Source: Amborella trichopoda
Lineage: Eukaryota > Streptophyta > Magnoliopsida > Amborellales > Amborellaceae
NCBI RefSeq assembly: GCF_000471905.2
Contig: NW_006499751.1
Span: 2,498,923-2,562,922 of the forward strand
DNA: 64,000 nucleotides
Reading direction: 5' to 3'
The first letter of the stretch is position 1. Each line of letters begins with the position of its first letter. A program made the position numbers and the translations under genes. Below the pieces are notes generated by a model that ran no database searches, was not told the origin of the DNA, and saw only the letters and a program-made list of their open reading frames with translations. Below are positions 35,035 through 47,290 of the stretch, piece by piece.

Positions 35035-35421
35035 TTGGAAGGTATTTTTCATCAATATAGCCCCCCCGCTCAATAAAGCTTAGCAAACAATGGATTGTTG
35101 GTAGTGGTAATATGGTATCCTTTTGGCATCATAAATGGTTAGGTGAGTATCCGTTGAAGGCAAGGTTCTCTGATCTGTTTAACCTGGTGTCAAGGCCTAA
35201 TTTGTCAGTTAATAAGGCTATAGAGAGAAGGGGTAATAATGTTTGCTGGGACATACATTTAACCTATAGCTGTTTGAATATTTCAATTTTGGCACAATGG
35301 TGTTAGTTGATGGAGATGCTGGATAAAGTTTATATTTCACAAAGCGCGGATGATGAACTCATTTGGGAAATTGAAAAGGATGGAGTGTTTTTGATGAAAT
35401 CATGTTACAATTTATTCTTCC

Positions 35422-36291
35422 ATGATAGATGGAGATGGTCATGCACAACTATTATGGAAATTTGAAATGGTTGATTCCACATATAGTACAAATCTGTATT
35501 GGTCTGGATGCGCAGGACAAAATCCTAATGTGTGTCATCTATGTAAGACCGATGAAGAGACTAAGCCACATTTATTGATCCATTGTTCATTCACTGCGAG
35601 ATTATGGTACTGGCTTTTTGAAATGGTTGGAGTTCAAATGCCACTCCCTCAGAGGATTGAAGATTTGGTAACTTCTTTGAAAGCAACTTTTCTTCCTAAG
35701 ATAGGTTGTGTTGTCTGGAAGATTACAGTTGGGACAATTCTTTGGGAGATATGGAAAGAAAGGAATAGGAGAACATTTGAAGGGGTGGTTTACTCTTTTC
35801 ATCGAATTCTTCATATTTGCAAATGTTCCATTTTGTCTTGGTTGTCAGTGAAGAGAGAAGGGTGGGGAATATCCAACGTGGATTTAATGGCTAATTTACA
35901 AAATTTGTTTTTTCTCATCTCTGTAAAATCAAGGCCTAAAAGTATTTGGATTGCTCCATGTCAAGGAAGCCTAAAGCTTAATTTTGACGGAAGTTCTTTG
36001 GGCAATCTGGGGCTAGCAAGAATAGGTTTTCTTTTGCGAGACTGCGTTGGCAATGTTATATTCTCATATGCTGGCCCAATTGGTTCTGCAATGGCTAATT
36101 CTGCAGAATTAAGTTCCTTGTTGTGTTGTCTCAAAATTTTCAGTAGTAAGAAGTTTGCAGAATTAAGTGCCTTGTTGTGTTGTCTCAAACTTTTCAGCAG
36201 TAAGAATATGGGGATTAGTTTCACGATAGAAGGTGATTCTTTGAATGTAATTAGATGGTGTAAAAGGAGCAGGGACCCTTGGGAAATTTGA
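35422..36291 (+). pseudogene. LINE ORF2 C-terminus: zf-RVT and RNase H
   Basis: 290 codons open. Residues about 33-60 are the zf-RVT zinc module (CHLCKTDEETKPHLLIHC), then a WKITVGTILWEIWKERNRRTF block typical of plant L1 ORF2 ends. From about residue 173 a plant RNase H (RVT_3) follows: IWIAPCQGSLKLNFDGSS, ARIGFLLRDCVGN, AELSSLLCCLK and IEGDSLNVIRW. The helix AELSxLLCCLKxFSSK is present twice because of an 18-residue tandem duplication. A stop at 36289-36291 comes before the usual domain end; EANAIADTLAKRG at about 36360-36395 is the expected rest, out of this open stretch. Confidence 0.9.
36103..36210 (+). repeat. 54-bp in-frame tandem duplication in LINE RNase H
   Basis: Units 36103-36156 and 36157-36210, each GCAGAATTAAGT(T/G)CCTTG and TTGTGTTGTCTCAAA, encode 18 residues each. 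The units differ by only a few bases. Confidence 0.9.
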
Positions 36292-37703
36292 GCTTTGTGG
36301 CTGGAGGTGATAGATTTGGTTGACAATGTAATGGTGTCATTTTCTCATATTTATAAGGAGGCTAATGCTATTGCTGATACCCTTGCTAAAAGAGGATTTT
36401 CTATTCATAGCCTTTTAGTTTCTGATGGTGTAATCTCTTTTCCGTAAATTATAATAAAATTATTGATCTTGGTAAAAAAAAAAAACAATGGAAATTCTGG
36501 CAGTCTCAGAATGGCCTTGAAATCTGCCAAGTTCTTCATAAGGTCTCTCAAAATTCTCCTGCCTAGTTTCATCGTAGTCCGACATGTCTAAGACAGTGCA
36601 GACTGAGAAACAGTTTCGGCAGAATAGGCCTCTAGCACCCTGAAACGATCCCTATAACTAGAGGTACATTTTTAGTATCGCAAATCACTGTGAGACTACA
36701 ACCATTGGATTTGGCATGGTCGAAATCCCCCAAGGGTCAAATTCCAGCCATAACGGACACTCCAAGAAGAAGTTATAGGCAAAAGAGTGAAACAAGAGGG
36801 GCCGCATGCTATTCCTGTGCGGCCACCCTGCAACTCCACGCCATGGAAGGGACAGTCACGATCAGTGAATTTTGATGCTCATATCTCACCCGTCCCAAGT
36901 CTGATTGCATGTCAAATTTGGGGAGCATGTTCGTCGAGTTAAGACGAGCGATTCGATATGTGGCATTCCCCATGACGACACCCTAGCGCGAAGAAAAGCT
37001 AGAGAGAAGCTGTTGATCCGTGAAGAAAGTGCAAGAAATTCAGCAGCGTCGTGGCTCACTCGAGCGGCCAGATCACACAGCTCGTGAGCCCGATCGTCGC
37101 AAGACCAATGCCATCGTGTGAGTAAGGTCTCGAGCTATCCCTGACCCGAACCCCGTACGTGAGGAACGGTCGGATTCTGCAAACAAATCCGATGAAGCGA
37201 CTGCAAATTCCGTCACCAGAATTCCAGATTTTGACGAAAATTCCAAAGTTGCAAATTCTTTATTCAAGCAGGGAATCGAGCTGCATTTATTGCCCCACAA
37301 TCGTAACGACATGCTCAATGTAATTCAGCGAAGAAATCACCAAAAAACATCGAGGAACGAGTACACTATCGATCCGAAGTTTCAAGATCCATTCAAATTT
37401 CAAGTCACATGATCGTGCACTAAAAAGACGCTCCATGGCTCGAAGTTCATAACAAATCGATCGCTATGCCGAGCCCTACAAGAAAACAATCAACTTACGA
37501 TCAACTGAGCATCAAAATGACCTCGGATCAACCATGCATGATCACGGAAGTTCTAAGGCAACACAAGGACTATTTTGGAATTCCATGAGTTATTAGGAAG
37601 GGGAAAATCTGTCATTTTGCACCGTATTTTCTAATTTCTTTTAATTAAATTTAATCTTAATTTTCAGCAACTTTTGATCATACACCCATGTTTGGGGAAA
37701 ATT

Positions 37704-37713
37704 CTATATATCC
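37704..37713 (+). promoter_or_regulatory. LTR TATA box of GP-C (5' LTR)
   Basis: CTATATATCC followed by ATACCAGCATTGTACGCACC and GGATTCAACCTTTC. The same TATA and downstream block occurs at 51682-51690 (3' LTR) and, reversed, at 58025-58034 (GP-D). Conservation across three LTRs supports it as the element promoter. Confidence 0.65.
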
Positions 37714-37865
37714 ATACCAGCATTGTACGCACCAGAGGATTCAACCTTTCACAAAAACAGAGTTTACTTAATAAAATTTTCTCTTTTTTCTCATTGTTGG
37801 GTGACGTTTGAGAGAGTGAGTGAGGTGAGAGAAACGTTTTGATTGGTACCCCTTGGTTCGAGGTA

Positions 37866-37935
37866 AATCTTCTCTCTCTTCTTTTCTTTTTCTTCTTCTC
37901 TCTCTCTCCTTTCCTCTCTTCCCCCCTCCTCCGTC
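37866..37935 (+). repeat. Polypyrimidine tract in GP-C 5' LTR
   Basis: About 70 bp almost pure C/T lying about 160 bp after the TATA box. Counterparts are 51855-51920 and, as polypurine, 57800-57875. In GP-A this is the place of the ~2-kb GA expansion. Confidence 0.75.
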
Positions 37936-39164
37936 TGAGTTCCTCGTAGGGGTCATGCACGGTAGTGGCAGTGCCGTGCATGCCTCCCCTGAGGTTACAC
38001 AGGTCGCGCATAGAGATGGAAGTACCATGCGCGAGTCTGCATATCCTTCTTTTCTTCTATCTCTTTTATCTAGTGGGGTCTGTAAACGGCGCTGCCCATT
38101 GCCATGCATAGACATAGCTGGATGTATTAATGAAGAACCCAGACCGCGAAACCTGTTGCCGCTCTTAGGGGTCCTTACCTGTTGCACGTCTATAGCAGTC
38201 GACGATACCCATCGCCGCCAGTTATAGGCCTCGGCAATGTCTACTGTCGTCCTCACCCTTCCCTTGCGTGTTTGGCATTCATCGCCGCCCTTCTTACGTC
38301 CCACGCCTATCGCCGTGTGCCTCGTGAGGATTACCACTGCGTGCTTCATGAATGACCATCGCCGTGTGCCTCGTCAGAAACTATCGCCGCCCATGCAGGG
38401 TGTGTTGTTTTCTTATGATGCCAACGGCTATTCCTAGCGCCGTCCGTAGTTCATTTCTCACTCTCTAATCATGAGCAGTAGTGTCGAGCGCCACCCAAGG
38501 GCCACGACATTGCCATTCCATGGCCGTGAGTGGCAGCGCCTAATGCCATCGAAACCTCATCTCTCTGTCGTCTCGTCTCTTCTTTTCATTCTCTCGTCTC
38601 TTCTCGCTTGATTGAGGGTAGACTTAGTCTAGCACTGCCATATCGGTCTAGGTTTCGAGTAGTATTGCCGTTGTGCTGGTCTTGAGAACCATGCCCATCT
38701 TGCTACTACTCCGAGTCGATAACTTCCTGATTGTCATGCTAGTCTCACCTCTTCGTCAAGTTTTCTTCTCTTTTCTATCTTTATTTAAACCTTATGCTTC
38801 ATCACCCTCTAGGTTGAACGTATGTTGCTCTAAGATAAGGGTGAGTCTCTTTGACCCACTTGTCTTACAAATTAGCCATATAAGTGTTGTGCCGAAAAGA
38901 AGAGGATTGCAAGTCAATGGAGGTGATTCCGAACCAGCTAAAGTAGTTGGGAGGCTTTCTTCATGATCTAAGAGGGCGCCTACGTGAGCCTGCCCGAGTA
39001 AGTCCTGAACCCACCTTCAATTCCTCTCTCAATGGTTGGTATACGTGCCCTTGCTCTCGAGCAAGGTTTTGAGAGAGCGATTTCAAATCCCTGGTTAGCC
39101 AGAAACCAGAGATACGTGCCCCTGATCATCTAGATCCGGAAGGCGAGATCGAGACGCCTAACCA

Positions 39165-41050
39165 GCTTGTGCGGCTCCACTGAGGACTTACTAACTCTTA
39201 GTTAGCTCGATCTTGTTTGACCAGTATCCTCTTTTACTTTCTGCATTAATTTCTAGGGCCCTTGGGTTGTTCAACCCATTCATGAGTCGGGCACTTCCTT
39301 AACCCCGCACTCGTGACCCTCCCAGGGATGCGAACTTCTCTAGCTTCCTTCCCTACTCTCCTCCTAAGTCAAGACTCACGATCCGGCTCCCAGGTTCTCA
39401 CCTGGATGGGTGAGAGAGGTGACTTAAAGGTCCCCGTCTCCCTGCTACCTCGCCCTGGCGGACCCTCCACTAGGGCCTCTTACATTGGTGACACATCTGC
39501 CACCACACATAGCACACACCCTACTAACAGCAAGTCTCTTGTTGGTCATATTGCTGAGACATGTCGGAAAGTTGCCCCCATCACTCTTGCGAAAGGCAAG
39601 CGAGTTGTCATTGCTCCTGAGGTTGGCCGAAAAGCAACCTCTTATGCTCCTTCACCACCCCTAACTTCCACACCTAGAGGGTTGGCACATAGAGACAGAG
39701 GTCCTGAGAACTTCACCCCTCGCACACATCCAAGGGCTCATGGTCCATCCACTCGAGCCGCACCTTTGGGTAACCCTCACATTGCCTTGAGCTCACATCT
39801 AGAGCTAGGCCTTCTTGGGCCGAACCCTACATGTGCCATGCATTTGCGCTCCATAGCCCTGGGCAGCACTAGCTCTACGCCACCTCGAGCACATGAGGCC
39901 CAACCACTCCGTCCTCCCTCCCAACACACATAGCTTCACCCTGTGAGAGATGGGCTTCTGCCTCACCCCTCACAGACACAAGCTCATGGGTCTTGACCTC
40001 CCCAGGTCGAACCCATTGACTAGGCCAAAATCGACCCCCAAGTCACCTGGACAACTAACTCTAAAGGTGCACATGCACCATCTTGGTAGGTTCCTTTCCA
40101 ACCTCAACTTAGATAGAGTCGTAAAACAACTCCTTCCTCTATCACTCTCCAGACACCAGGCAAACACCTCGAGCCCTAGTACTCAAAGGTCTTCCCTAAG
40201 AGTACCATCTTGAGTCCGCCTCAGGTCAGCCCTGCACATGGGCCCCACAAAGGAACTCGAGGCAACGATCTGATGTCAGACAGAGGCCTCCAGACACTAA
40301 GGCCAAAACCTATGCTGCCTTCCGTCCTTGGACCCCACTCCTACTCCAGCTCATTGATACGACCATTGCATGTTCCAAGAAGGCGGGGCAGTCAAGGTCT
40401 CAAGCTCGATTCTGGAGTGAAGTCCACAGCAGTCTCAAGGTTATGCATGAGAGAGGTCTTCAAATCCTAACCAAAGATGCTATGGTGGCCCATAGCCTCA
40501 AGAACAAGGTCCCAGGCATGCAAGAGAAGTCGCTCTATCAAAAGCCGTACCCTTCATACATAGACCAAGTACCCTTCCCTCTGAACTATCAAAAGGGGAA
40601 GCTCCCCTTGTTCAATGGTACTACGTCTCTGCACCGGCATACTGCTCACTTCTAGGTGGTCTGTCGTGAGACGGCAACTGACTAGCTCCTCTTCCTTTGT
40701 CAGTTTGTCGAAAGTCTAGAAAGGACAGCCTTCCAGTGGTATGCTCGGCTGCCACTCAACTCGGTACACACATGGAAAGAGATGGAGCAATTGTTCTACC
40801 AATGCTTCCACTAAGTCTAAAGGAACATGGAGACCATCAAATTCCTCACCCTGATGCAAGCCCCTGGTGAGCCGGTTGACAAGTTCATCACCTGCTGGAG
40901 AGAGTTGACAACCTTCCATACCATTCCCATGACCGAGAAGGAAGCAGTGCTAACCCGCATACGAATCATGCTTCTCGAGATCCCTCTACATGTCGAGGCA
41001 TCCAATCCACCCTCCATGTCAGAGCTCATCCAAGGTAGTTCGTATTGAGG
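39165..41050 (+). pseudogene. GP-C gag region (fossil)
   Basis: A proline- and serine-rich open segment at 39313-39933 without a known domain is followed by a gag core at about 40700-41050: FQWYARLPLNSVHTWKEMEQ and the LMQAPGEPVDKFITCWRELT block, as in plant Ty3/gypsy gag. The core is the diagnostic part. Broken copy. Confidence 0.75.
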
Positions 41051-43300
41051 GATTATTCAAGCATCATGGCAACCCTCGTCAGTAACCTGCCAGCTCAAAC
41101 TCTTGCTCCAAAAGTCGGGGCAGCCAAAAGGCAGTGATCAGAGAGGCCGTCACTGTGACTGACACCAAAGGCGCGGTTCCTCAAACCTTGGACCTTTCCA
41201 AGGCACAGGTGTCTCCGGCCGGGGGAAGCAGTAGTCTTACAACAACGTCTCGCCTCCTAAAAATTTTAAGCGAAATGACTACTGGGCCCAGTATCAGAGT
41301 AAGTTATACCCCATCGACACAGAGTGGACGCCTGCACTACTTCAGCTGCAGCTAGAACAAAACATGATACAGTTGCCAGAGGACAATACTCCGGAGTCGA
41401 CTGTGCAGGAGGCAAATGAGAAGTACTGCGCCTATCATATGAGGGTATGCCACCCCAATTATGACTGTTATAAGCTCAACGACACGATTGAAGCCCTTAT
41501 CAACAATATTAAGACAAAGCTCGCAGAGTTGAAAGAAGCGTTCGGGGAAACTGTGGTTTCTCTCATAGTCACGATCTAAGAGGACAACGGGGCACCCACT
41601 ATCCTTTGTGCATTTTTCTTCACAATGTTCGAAGAAGGGATCGTCACTTCTAAGTCGGTAAGGCAGCTCAAGTTCCTACCTCCAGAAACCAAAAACCTCT
41701 GGTGCCCGTATCATCACATACGAGGGCATGTTGTCAGCGAATGCAGAGAAGATGCAGCAGTACCAGGAAGTTCAAGGAAACCCAGAAGAACACCCTCAAG
41801 TCCCTCTTTCGCATGATCAAGAAGACCTCCTGACGTATGCCCATGGACGCACTGAACTAGACCCTTTGCAGGCCCTCTTTAAGGTAATGCTCCAACAAGG
41901 CCTTGTCACTCGCAAGTCTGCCAGGCAGCCAAGGCACCTTGTCGAGGGCACGAAAAAACTTTGGTGCCCATATCACCAATTATGGGGCAAAGAGCTCAAC
42001 GGATGCTTAGGGTTCAAAGCTATAGTCACGGAGAAAGTTCAGCAAGGCCACATCGTTTATGCGGTTCTCCAGGAATGCGTCCAGGCCGTCGCTCCTATTC
42101 CAAAGGAAACCACACTACCAGCCCCTCCTGAGTATACACTGGACCCTTCAGAGCCTTCGACCTCTCTGCCTTGAAAAGTCTACCATGGGCGGAGTAGGCT
42201 CAAATCCTTGAAATGTGAGGTAGTCTATCAAGCTCGGGCTACTCACCAGCCTGATAGGGTGGTCCAGACACCCCGTCAAGGATTCCAAAGGAGATGGCGG
42301 GAACCTAGGTCAACCCGTCGAAGGAATCATCCTCCTCAGCCACAGCCGAGGAAGAATTCCTTGGGCCCCTTCCTCCACTGCCGACCTTGCAAGACTTTAT
42401 CCCAAGCGCAGCTCGCCTCATCCTTTTGTCCAATCAGATGGACATCCTTGTGTCACCAACAGCTCGGGATTCTTCAAATATGGGTGACATGCTAAAAGCA
42501 CCCCACGATAGTCAAACCCGAGGAAAGACCTGGAATTTCCGTTGGGCACGTCCAATTCTGACGAAGACATAAAAAGTTGCCCGGAACGTTCTAACTCTTC
42601 TTCTCCTCCCTTCTCTTCTAGTTTCTCCACAAGTGCAACTCGACTGTGCCCAGACTTCAACACTCTAACCAAAGAGTTTGGAGACACCAGCCTTACCTAG
42701 CCACTGCAAGAACGCCTCAGAGAGATGCTGGCCCAAGCGGCTGGATTCTCAACAGCCGTCGATGCCCTGTCAACCCAAGAAAAAACCGAGTCATCTTGAG
42801 GCTCCTTTTCCAAAGAAGCCTTCCACATGGTTCAGATCTTGGAGGTACCAGCTAGCACGAGGCAAATGGGTCTAAGATCGGGAAAGAAGCTACAACCCAC
42901 ATCTCAAAAGCTCAAGGCCCTCAAGTTTCCTAGTCCTCCGCTTTCCCCTAAACCTCAACGTTAAACCTCTGCATTCCTAATACAAGCTCCTATTACTTCC
43001 TCGTCAACCGAGATCTCACATGCTGAACAACAAAGTCAGCCGCTACCGCAAACCAAAACCCAACCAAAATCTATTCCTAAGCCTTCCCTACCATGCACAC
43101 CAGTGATAGGATCAGGAACAAATAAGACTAATAAGGATAATGTGAAATATGATGTAATTAGGCACTTGAGAAAGCTTTCAGCCCTTCTAAGTATCTATGA
43201 TTCCCTCCTGTTATCTGGAGACTACCGTATGGCCCTGGTTCAAGCTCTTTCTAATCCAGAGGTGTACGAGACTGAAGTGGAACCTATTTAGGTTGACCCG
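41051..43300 (+). pseudogene. GP-C gag C-terminal and linker region (fossil)
   Basis: It contains CAYHMRVCHPNYDCYKLNDT (41424-41490), a Cys/His-type segment usual after the gag core in Tat-type elements (normally CEYHRGHGHDTEDCFALK), and two repeats of the form TRKSARQ(P/L)..L..(T/K)KxLWCPYHxxxGH (about 41646-41735 and 41910-41990). Proline-rich sequence follows. Broken copy. Confidence 0.65.
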
Positions 43301-43830
43301 GCCATCCTGAGTGGGTGCCTGAAAATCTCCTTTTCCGAAGATGACCTTCAGTTGGGAGGCAAATTTCACAATCGTCCCCTCTTCATGAATGGTGAACTTC
43401 ACGCCTACCCTCTCAATCAGATCATGCTGGATGGAGCAGCAGTCAACTCACACTATTGGGATTTGGGTCTGATGACCTCACTCCTACCCACATCACTGTG
43501 CAATGGTTTAACCAGGCAGGAGAAAAGCCAGCCAACATAGTGCGCCTTCGTCTCAAGATCGGTGATCGCAACGATTACGCTCAATTCCATGTAATCAACA
43601 CTGATACCTCCTACAACGTCTTGCTTGGTTGTCCTTGGCTTCATGACCAGGGAGTTATCCCTTCCACACTCCACCAATGCTTCAAGTACAGCCGAGATGG
43701 AAGGCAACACATGGTCTATTTTGATAAAAGACCGTTCTCTATAGCTGAGACTCACTACGCCACGCCAAGTACTATTTCACAGAGCTTCCAACATCAGAAA
43801 ATTCAAAAGAAGACGGTTAAAAGCCTGTGA
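43301..43830 (+). pseudogene. GP-C protease region (fossil)
   Basis: The segment GDRNDYAQFHVINTDTSYNV, LLGCPWLHDQGVIPSTLHQC and FKYSRDGR is the second half of the aspartic protease of plant Tat-like elements (usually FHVID..TSYNALLGRPWIH...STLHQ). The expected first half lies just before it. No reverse transcriptase follows. Broken copy. Confidence 0.8.
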
Positions 43831-44159
43831 GAGAGACGACATCCTCGTCCCATGATGACGTTGAAGACCTGGGGGGGATGACCATTGAAATGTTCAAAGA
43901 AGAGGAAAGACGGGGCAAGATTCTCCCTTTGACCCCTGTCAACCCAAGTATAGCTTGCCACCTCTCCGAGGTCATAATATCCTCTCCCAAAGACAAAGCT
44001 TCCCCCTCCACTTCTAATAATTCATCAGAACAAAATGACAAGTTAGAAGTAACTCTAGAGCCCGAGGAAGCCCCAGAGGTAGACCTTTCAGTGCCAAGGG
44101 TAATCTATATATCAGACCTGCAAAAGGTCTTGCATGTCCCCATGCCCTTCTAGAAGCAG

Positions 44160-44820
44160 AAATGGCATACCAACCCACCAAGGAAGGTACTCCAAGTTCC
44201 ATCCTCCTTGAACAAAAAGGGTTGGGGGCGGGGGGGGGGGGGTTGTGGGTGGGGAGGGGGGCTAATCAGTAGCCAAAAGAAGGTCCTACACTTCTTGGGG
44301 GTTGTTGAAGAAGTATAGCCAGACAAGAGTCATCCCTCCGGCTTCCAAGATCAAGACCCAATGGCAGAGCTGAGAAGCGAGGTTCATAACCTTCAGAGCT
44401 AATTAGAGATCATGCACATTGCTTCAAAGCACTCACATTGCTTCAAAGCACTTAAAGGGGTTTGCCCCTGAGACTAAGACTTATGACGAGCTCAAGACCA
44501 ATGCACCTCGAATTGCAGCCAAAGCTCCCCAGACTAAAGCATTTACAGCCAACAGGCTCATCAAATCATGTGAACCATGAATTATGATCCCCTCTCAAAT
44601 CAAACACTAAGGGGTGAGAAAGCAACTACTCCCCCATTCGAGGTCATTGAAGCCACAGTAGGTTGCCACAAGGCAAAGCAAGGGGCGGGATATTGTTTTT
44701 CGTCTCACACTAACAAAGGATGAAAGCAATAAAACAGATGAAGGCAAAAGAGAGAGAGAGGTGTCGCACAACACTAAGAAAAAAGTGACATTTCATTCAT
44801 AAAACCAAAAATTCATACAA
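44160..44820 (+). mobile_element. GP-C post-protease linker with G-rich run
   Basis: After the protease-side coding text ends near 44153, the sequence has a G-run block at 44222-44262 (runs of 5, about 13, 3, 4 and 6 G), a possible G-quadruplex on the sense strand, and then a short repeat GCTTCAAAGCACT (44426-44450, twice). No domain. Confidence 0.6.
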
Positions 44821-44849
44821 TTGTCAACATTATCAATACCAATAATTGG

Positions 44850-46020
44850 TGTACAAAGAATTATAAATGAGAGTGTTCACTCAAGCCTCAAGACTAAGCC
44901 TATAATGGTCTTACTATGTCCACTTGATTCCATCCTTCAGGGCTGCCGCTTGAAGGAGGGCAAACTTTTTGACCAAAGGATGATATTCCCCACATACCAA
45001 CTGAGGAGAAAATGGGTCTTTTCCTACCTCACGAGCCACAACAATCAAGCCTTCCAAATAGTTGATGTTAAGGTAAAGAATCGCCATGTCATTCTCATTC
45101 TCAAAACATGCGATTTCTTTAATAATCAAAGTAACTTCTGAAAGCAAAATCTCAAAATTTGGGTGAAGGAACTGAGGTTCTAAGGTTCGAAGGAACGTTT
45201 GAAAGAAATTTGGTTCTAAGATTACCCAAGTGTGCCGCCGTGGAATCGGTGATAGTCAATGGTTCAGGAAAGAACTTAAGTAAATGCCTAATCAAGGGAT
45301 ATTTCTCAATAGAAGCTGATTCTTCTAAAGACAAAACTTCCTGAGCCTGTCAAGCCATTTCAGTCACCTTCATTTCGAACAAGTCTACGCAAGGGATCTC
45401 TAAGTCTAAAAGGTTGTCTATCAGCCTCTTCGCCAAAGAGGGGAACGTAATCAGATCAAAGAGAGAAGCCCGGCTGAAAAGTCGATAAGCGGCTCTAAGA
45501 AGATCACGTCTGTTGTCTGCAGAGACATTACAGCAATTGAGCCTGATGAGTTGTGCGGGGAAAGGCATCATGGCCTGTGAAACAATAAAGCCTCCCCAGA
45601 TGCGTCAGACAAGAGGATGAATAACTTGTCTCGAAAAGGAGGTGACTACAAAAGCTGAGCCTATGATAGGTTCCCTTCGAACAGAAGATGCGCGGCTCCC
45701 TCTCAAGGTGGTAAGAGGGATTGCCTTGTTGCTCATGATTATTAGATCATACTCACTCTCACCTCCAGAGACAGGAGGTTGAGGAGAGGATGTGATTCAT
45801 TCTCAGTAATAAGAGGCTCCTTGTCTTCAACAACCATAAGGTCTTCACTTGAAGAAGCCTCCTGGTAGCGTTAGAAGTCTTGGCCGATCGTCGAGAAGAC
45901 ATTTGTCAGAGGACACTAATTATTGCCAAGGGCAAGACTATCGTCGTCTGCCTCCAGGAGGATCGTTGCCTCATGATCAATTGAGGTTTATTGACGTCCC
46001 ACGACCAAAGCATACTAATG
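44850..46020 (-). pseudogene. Antisense reading frames of GP-C, unknown product (fossil)
   Basis: Three consecutive minus-strand open stretches, 45350-45571, 45152-45334 and 44914-45147, have coherent protein-like text: LIRLNCCNVSADNRRDLLRA, LFDLITFPSLAKRLIDNLLD, YPLIRHLLKFFPEPLTITDS and IACFENENDMAILYLNINYL. They run opposite to gag-pro, between the protease and the 3' LTR. A start near 45900 (MSSRRSAKTS) resembles the antisense frame of GP-A at 18365. I do not recognise the protein. Broken copy. Confidence 0.5.
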
Positions 46021-47290
46021 CCTCGCTCTAGCTGGCAGCACGTGTTGCGCACGTGTCCGTTGAAATCTGAGCATGCCTCCTGTCACTCGAGGAGTGGCCT
46101 GTCACCGCGTGTGCGGAGGGTGACCGTTCGCCATCCCACGACCCTTCGTTTGTTCGACCGTTACGGACTCCCAACCCTTCGCGTTCCCACCGGCGTTTGC
46201 CCTCCTCATCAGGATTCCACTCCCATCAACCTGGAAACCCCTTCCTCGCCTTCCATTCACTACTTGAGTTAGCAGAAAACCACCGGAGTCCCCAGAAGGC
46301 TTCCCTAATACCCCACGGATCTCCCTTCTCCCTGCTCTTCCCACTTCAGTGAGTTCACCACCAACTCACCAGAATTCTATTGAGTTCCTGATGAGCCCAC
46401 TGTTGTTCTCCTTTCTTTTTCTTCGATAACTAGAGGACCTACGGAGCCTTATGAATTCAATGTAATCTCCCCCTCAGCAGCAGAATAACAGGAGGAGCAC
46501 TAGAACTCCGACATCGCACCTCTACAAATCCTGCTAAGGCCCCGAGAAGCCCTTTTCCTTGCTCAGAAAGCCTCAACACTTCCTAAAAAGGTTCGCAATC
46601 ACGGAATGAAGGTTTGCAACCTTCTGAAGCTCATCAGAAAATCTCCTAACTGCCTGTCTCTGCAAATTTTGGCTGAGAAGTTCTCACCAGAAAACCATCG
46701 ATAAAAGCTTTGATCCTCCCTCTCTAAAACTTCTTCTACTATTTTACCCTTCGGTAGAATATTAAAGTAGGGTTTTTTCCCACTTTTATACCTAGTAGTG
46801 CCATAAGCTGCCCTTGAAAAACATGAAATGACACTCCAAACCCCAGTTCTTGGTGGCAATAAGACCAGGTCGGGGCGGGTCAAGCCCGAGGCCCGAGAGG
46901 GTTATCGCCGCAGGCTTCACTCAAAGGGCTATCACCGGGCGCATTCATCAAGGGCCATCACCGTGCACTTTCGTCAAAGGCCATCATCGTGTGCCCACAT
47001 CAAAGGGTCGTTGCTGTATCCATTAATCAAGGGTCGCCGTGTTCCTCCTTGAAAGAATTATCACAACACATTTTACCAAGGGCCACAATTGCACGCTTCA
47101 TCAAGGGGCCAAATGCCGCGTGTGCCATCCGATACTTAGTGCCACATGCATGCCATGGCACTCGGGGCTAGACCATCATCCAATACTCTTAGGAAGTTCA
47201 TCACCTACTCCAAAGCATCACTCCAAGGGGAGTCCAGCCTCTGAGGACAGCTCTGTTCCCCATGGAGTCAAAGTCCCTCACCATGCCATG
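46021..47290 (+). mobile_element. GP-C interior shared with GP-D
   Basis: GC-rich sequence that aligns in reverse with GP-D 62400-63400, for example MTLQ(T/S).VL..NKTRSG at 46828 and 62813 and ACTCACCAGAATTCTATTGAG near 46360. A degenerate array of CATCAAGGGCCATCACCGTG units (about 28-30 bp) lies at 46920-47110, mirrored at 62525-62700. No domain recognised. Confidence 0.6.

Larger units (their letters stand above)
35095..36485 (+). mobile_element. 5'-truncated L1-type LINE insertion
   Basis: It is flanked by a 10-bp target duplication, AAACAATGGA, at 35085-35094 and 36483-36492. It ends in a 3' A-run (36474-36485). The empty-site sequence is preserved in the sister LTR at 50440-50480 (AGCAAACAGTGGAAATTCTGG). 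Contents: end of the reverse-transcriptase ORF region (FWHHKWLGEYPL), a zf-RVT zinc module (CHLCKTDEETKPHLLIHC) and an RNase H. The endonuclease and reverse-transcriptase core are missing, so this is a typical 5'-truncated copy. The coding part lies in two frames with stops between 35306 and 35422. Confidence 0.9.
35035..39164 (+). repeat. 5' LTR of GP-C (2.73 kb without the LINE)
   Basis: It aligns along its length with 50414-53170 and, reversed, with 56554-59311. Shared landmarks: CAGACTGAGAAACA; CCATGGCTCGAAGTT; a TATA block; a C/T tract at 37866-37935; GCCACTGCTACTCC-like coding-less GC-rich part; ACAAGTGGGTCAAAGAGAC reversed; and CCTCGATCTCG near the end. The LINE lies 60 bp inside the left end. 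Confidence 0.85.

Noticed and set aside
35961-36326. 121-codon minus-strand frame
   Set aside because: Shadow of the LINE RNase H coding strand.
46922-47110. Possible separate gene in the CATCAAGGGCC repeats
   Set aside because: A degenerate 28-30-bp array mirrored at 62525-62710 in GP-D; frames do not agree between copies.
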